Source: CAWFNW01 sp963817405 (GTDB taxonomy: Bacteria; Actinomycetota; Coriobacteriia; Anaerosomatales; Anaerosomataceae). From it: DNA of 64,000 nucleotides. Of the stretch, positions 63,938 to 64,000 are shown piece after piece. A program made the position numbers and the translations under genes. Within the stretch, counting starts at the first letter, position 1, and every line of letters starts with the position of its first letter. The DNA lies in assembly GCA_963817405.1 (NCBI GenBank), contig CAWFNW010000001.1, positions 434,001 through 498,000 on the forward strand. The letters are read 5' to 3'. The notes under the pieces were generated by a model. That model did no database searches and was not told the origin of the DNA. It saw nothing but the letters and a program-made list of their open reading frames with translations.

Positions 63938-64000
63938 CTACATGGACGCGTAGAGCTTCCCGTACGGCCGGTGACTGAACGGCGCGAGCTTCGTGAACGG
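63938..64000 (-). CDS. C-terminal tail of an unidentified protein (partial)
   Basis: An open frame enters from the right edge on the minus strand and ends at TAG 63940-63938. Its 20 codons encode a basic/aromatic end with PFSHRPYGKLYASM. Coding character is plausible, since the next 137 bp before glnA look like regulatory DNA, but 20 residues do not identify a family. Confidence 0.4.
   Translation of the reverse strand, partial: PFTKLAPFSHRPYGKLYASM

Overview
The window is GC-rich, densely packed bacterial chromosome. Several conserved blocks point to a high-GC Gram-positive (actinobacterial-type) organism: uvrA-uvrC-yvlD-rapZ-yvcK-whiA-gap-pgk-tpiA-gpmI-secG on one strand, a uvrB / lytic transglycosylase / coaE / rpsA block, an MprF-like lipid aminoacyltransferase, and an orphan OmpR-type regulator beside glnA. 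It also carries rpoN (sigma-54) with an NtrC-type two-component system, which is uncommon in Actinobacteria. A deep, anaerobe-rich actinobacterial lineage such as Coriobacteriia or its relatives would fit, but that placement is inference. No phage, insertion sequence or CRISPR array was seen; the window looks like ordinary chromosome with one small toxin-antitoxin insertion.

Layout. 1-3809 (-): rpoN, membrane histidine kinase and sigma-54 activator in one overlapping operon, with the activator running off the left edge. 3962-7323: metal/thiol stress region with DMT and CDF exporters, a CsoR/CstR-family repressor, thioredoxin, a zinc-ribbon protein and a DUF302 protein, with two matching palindromic operators. 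7391-8625: a frameshifted chelatase-like membrane gene. 8643-12580 (-): four overlapping genes (degenerate radical SAM, B12-type radical SAM, aminotransferase, PHP phosphoesterase). 12796-19928: NRAMP-type transporter with a DNA-binding-like N-terminus, two glycosyltransferases and the MprF-like protein, a probable envelope group. 20113-20198: tRNA-Leu(GAG). 20274-26092: oligopeptide ABC transporter. 26376-39378: secretion, glycolysis, the whiA cluster and nucleotide excision repair. 39553-43533 (+): amt-glnB-glnD nitrogen control operon. 43539-52657: acetyl-CoA synthetase, LarE-like sulfurtransferase, UbiB-like kinase, fluoride channel plus DUF190, and a heavy-metal P1B ATPase. 52671-60980: uvrB, SLT, coaE, rpsA, a RelE/RHH toxin-antitoxin pair and polA. 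61052-64000: methyltransferase, GlnR-like regulator, glnA and the tail of one more gene.

Three themes tie the window together. (i) Nitrogen: amt, PII and GlnD, glnA, an adjacent GlnR-like regulator and 11-bp-phased GAAAC elements upstream of glnA. (ii) Metal and sulfur handling: a CstR-like repressor that has the two sensor cysteines but lacks the copper-ligand histidine, with promoter-embedded operators in front of both a CDF exporter and a thioredoxin operon. (iii) The most unusual signal is the P1B-2 metal ATPase at 49001-51370. It is interrupted by one in-frame TGA exactly where the first Cys of its second metal-binding CxxC motif should be, and a hairpin at SECIS-like distance follows. 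It is therefore a candidate selenoprotein metal pump (UxxC).
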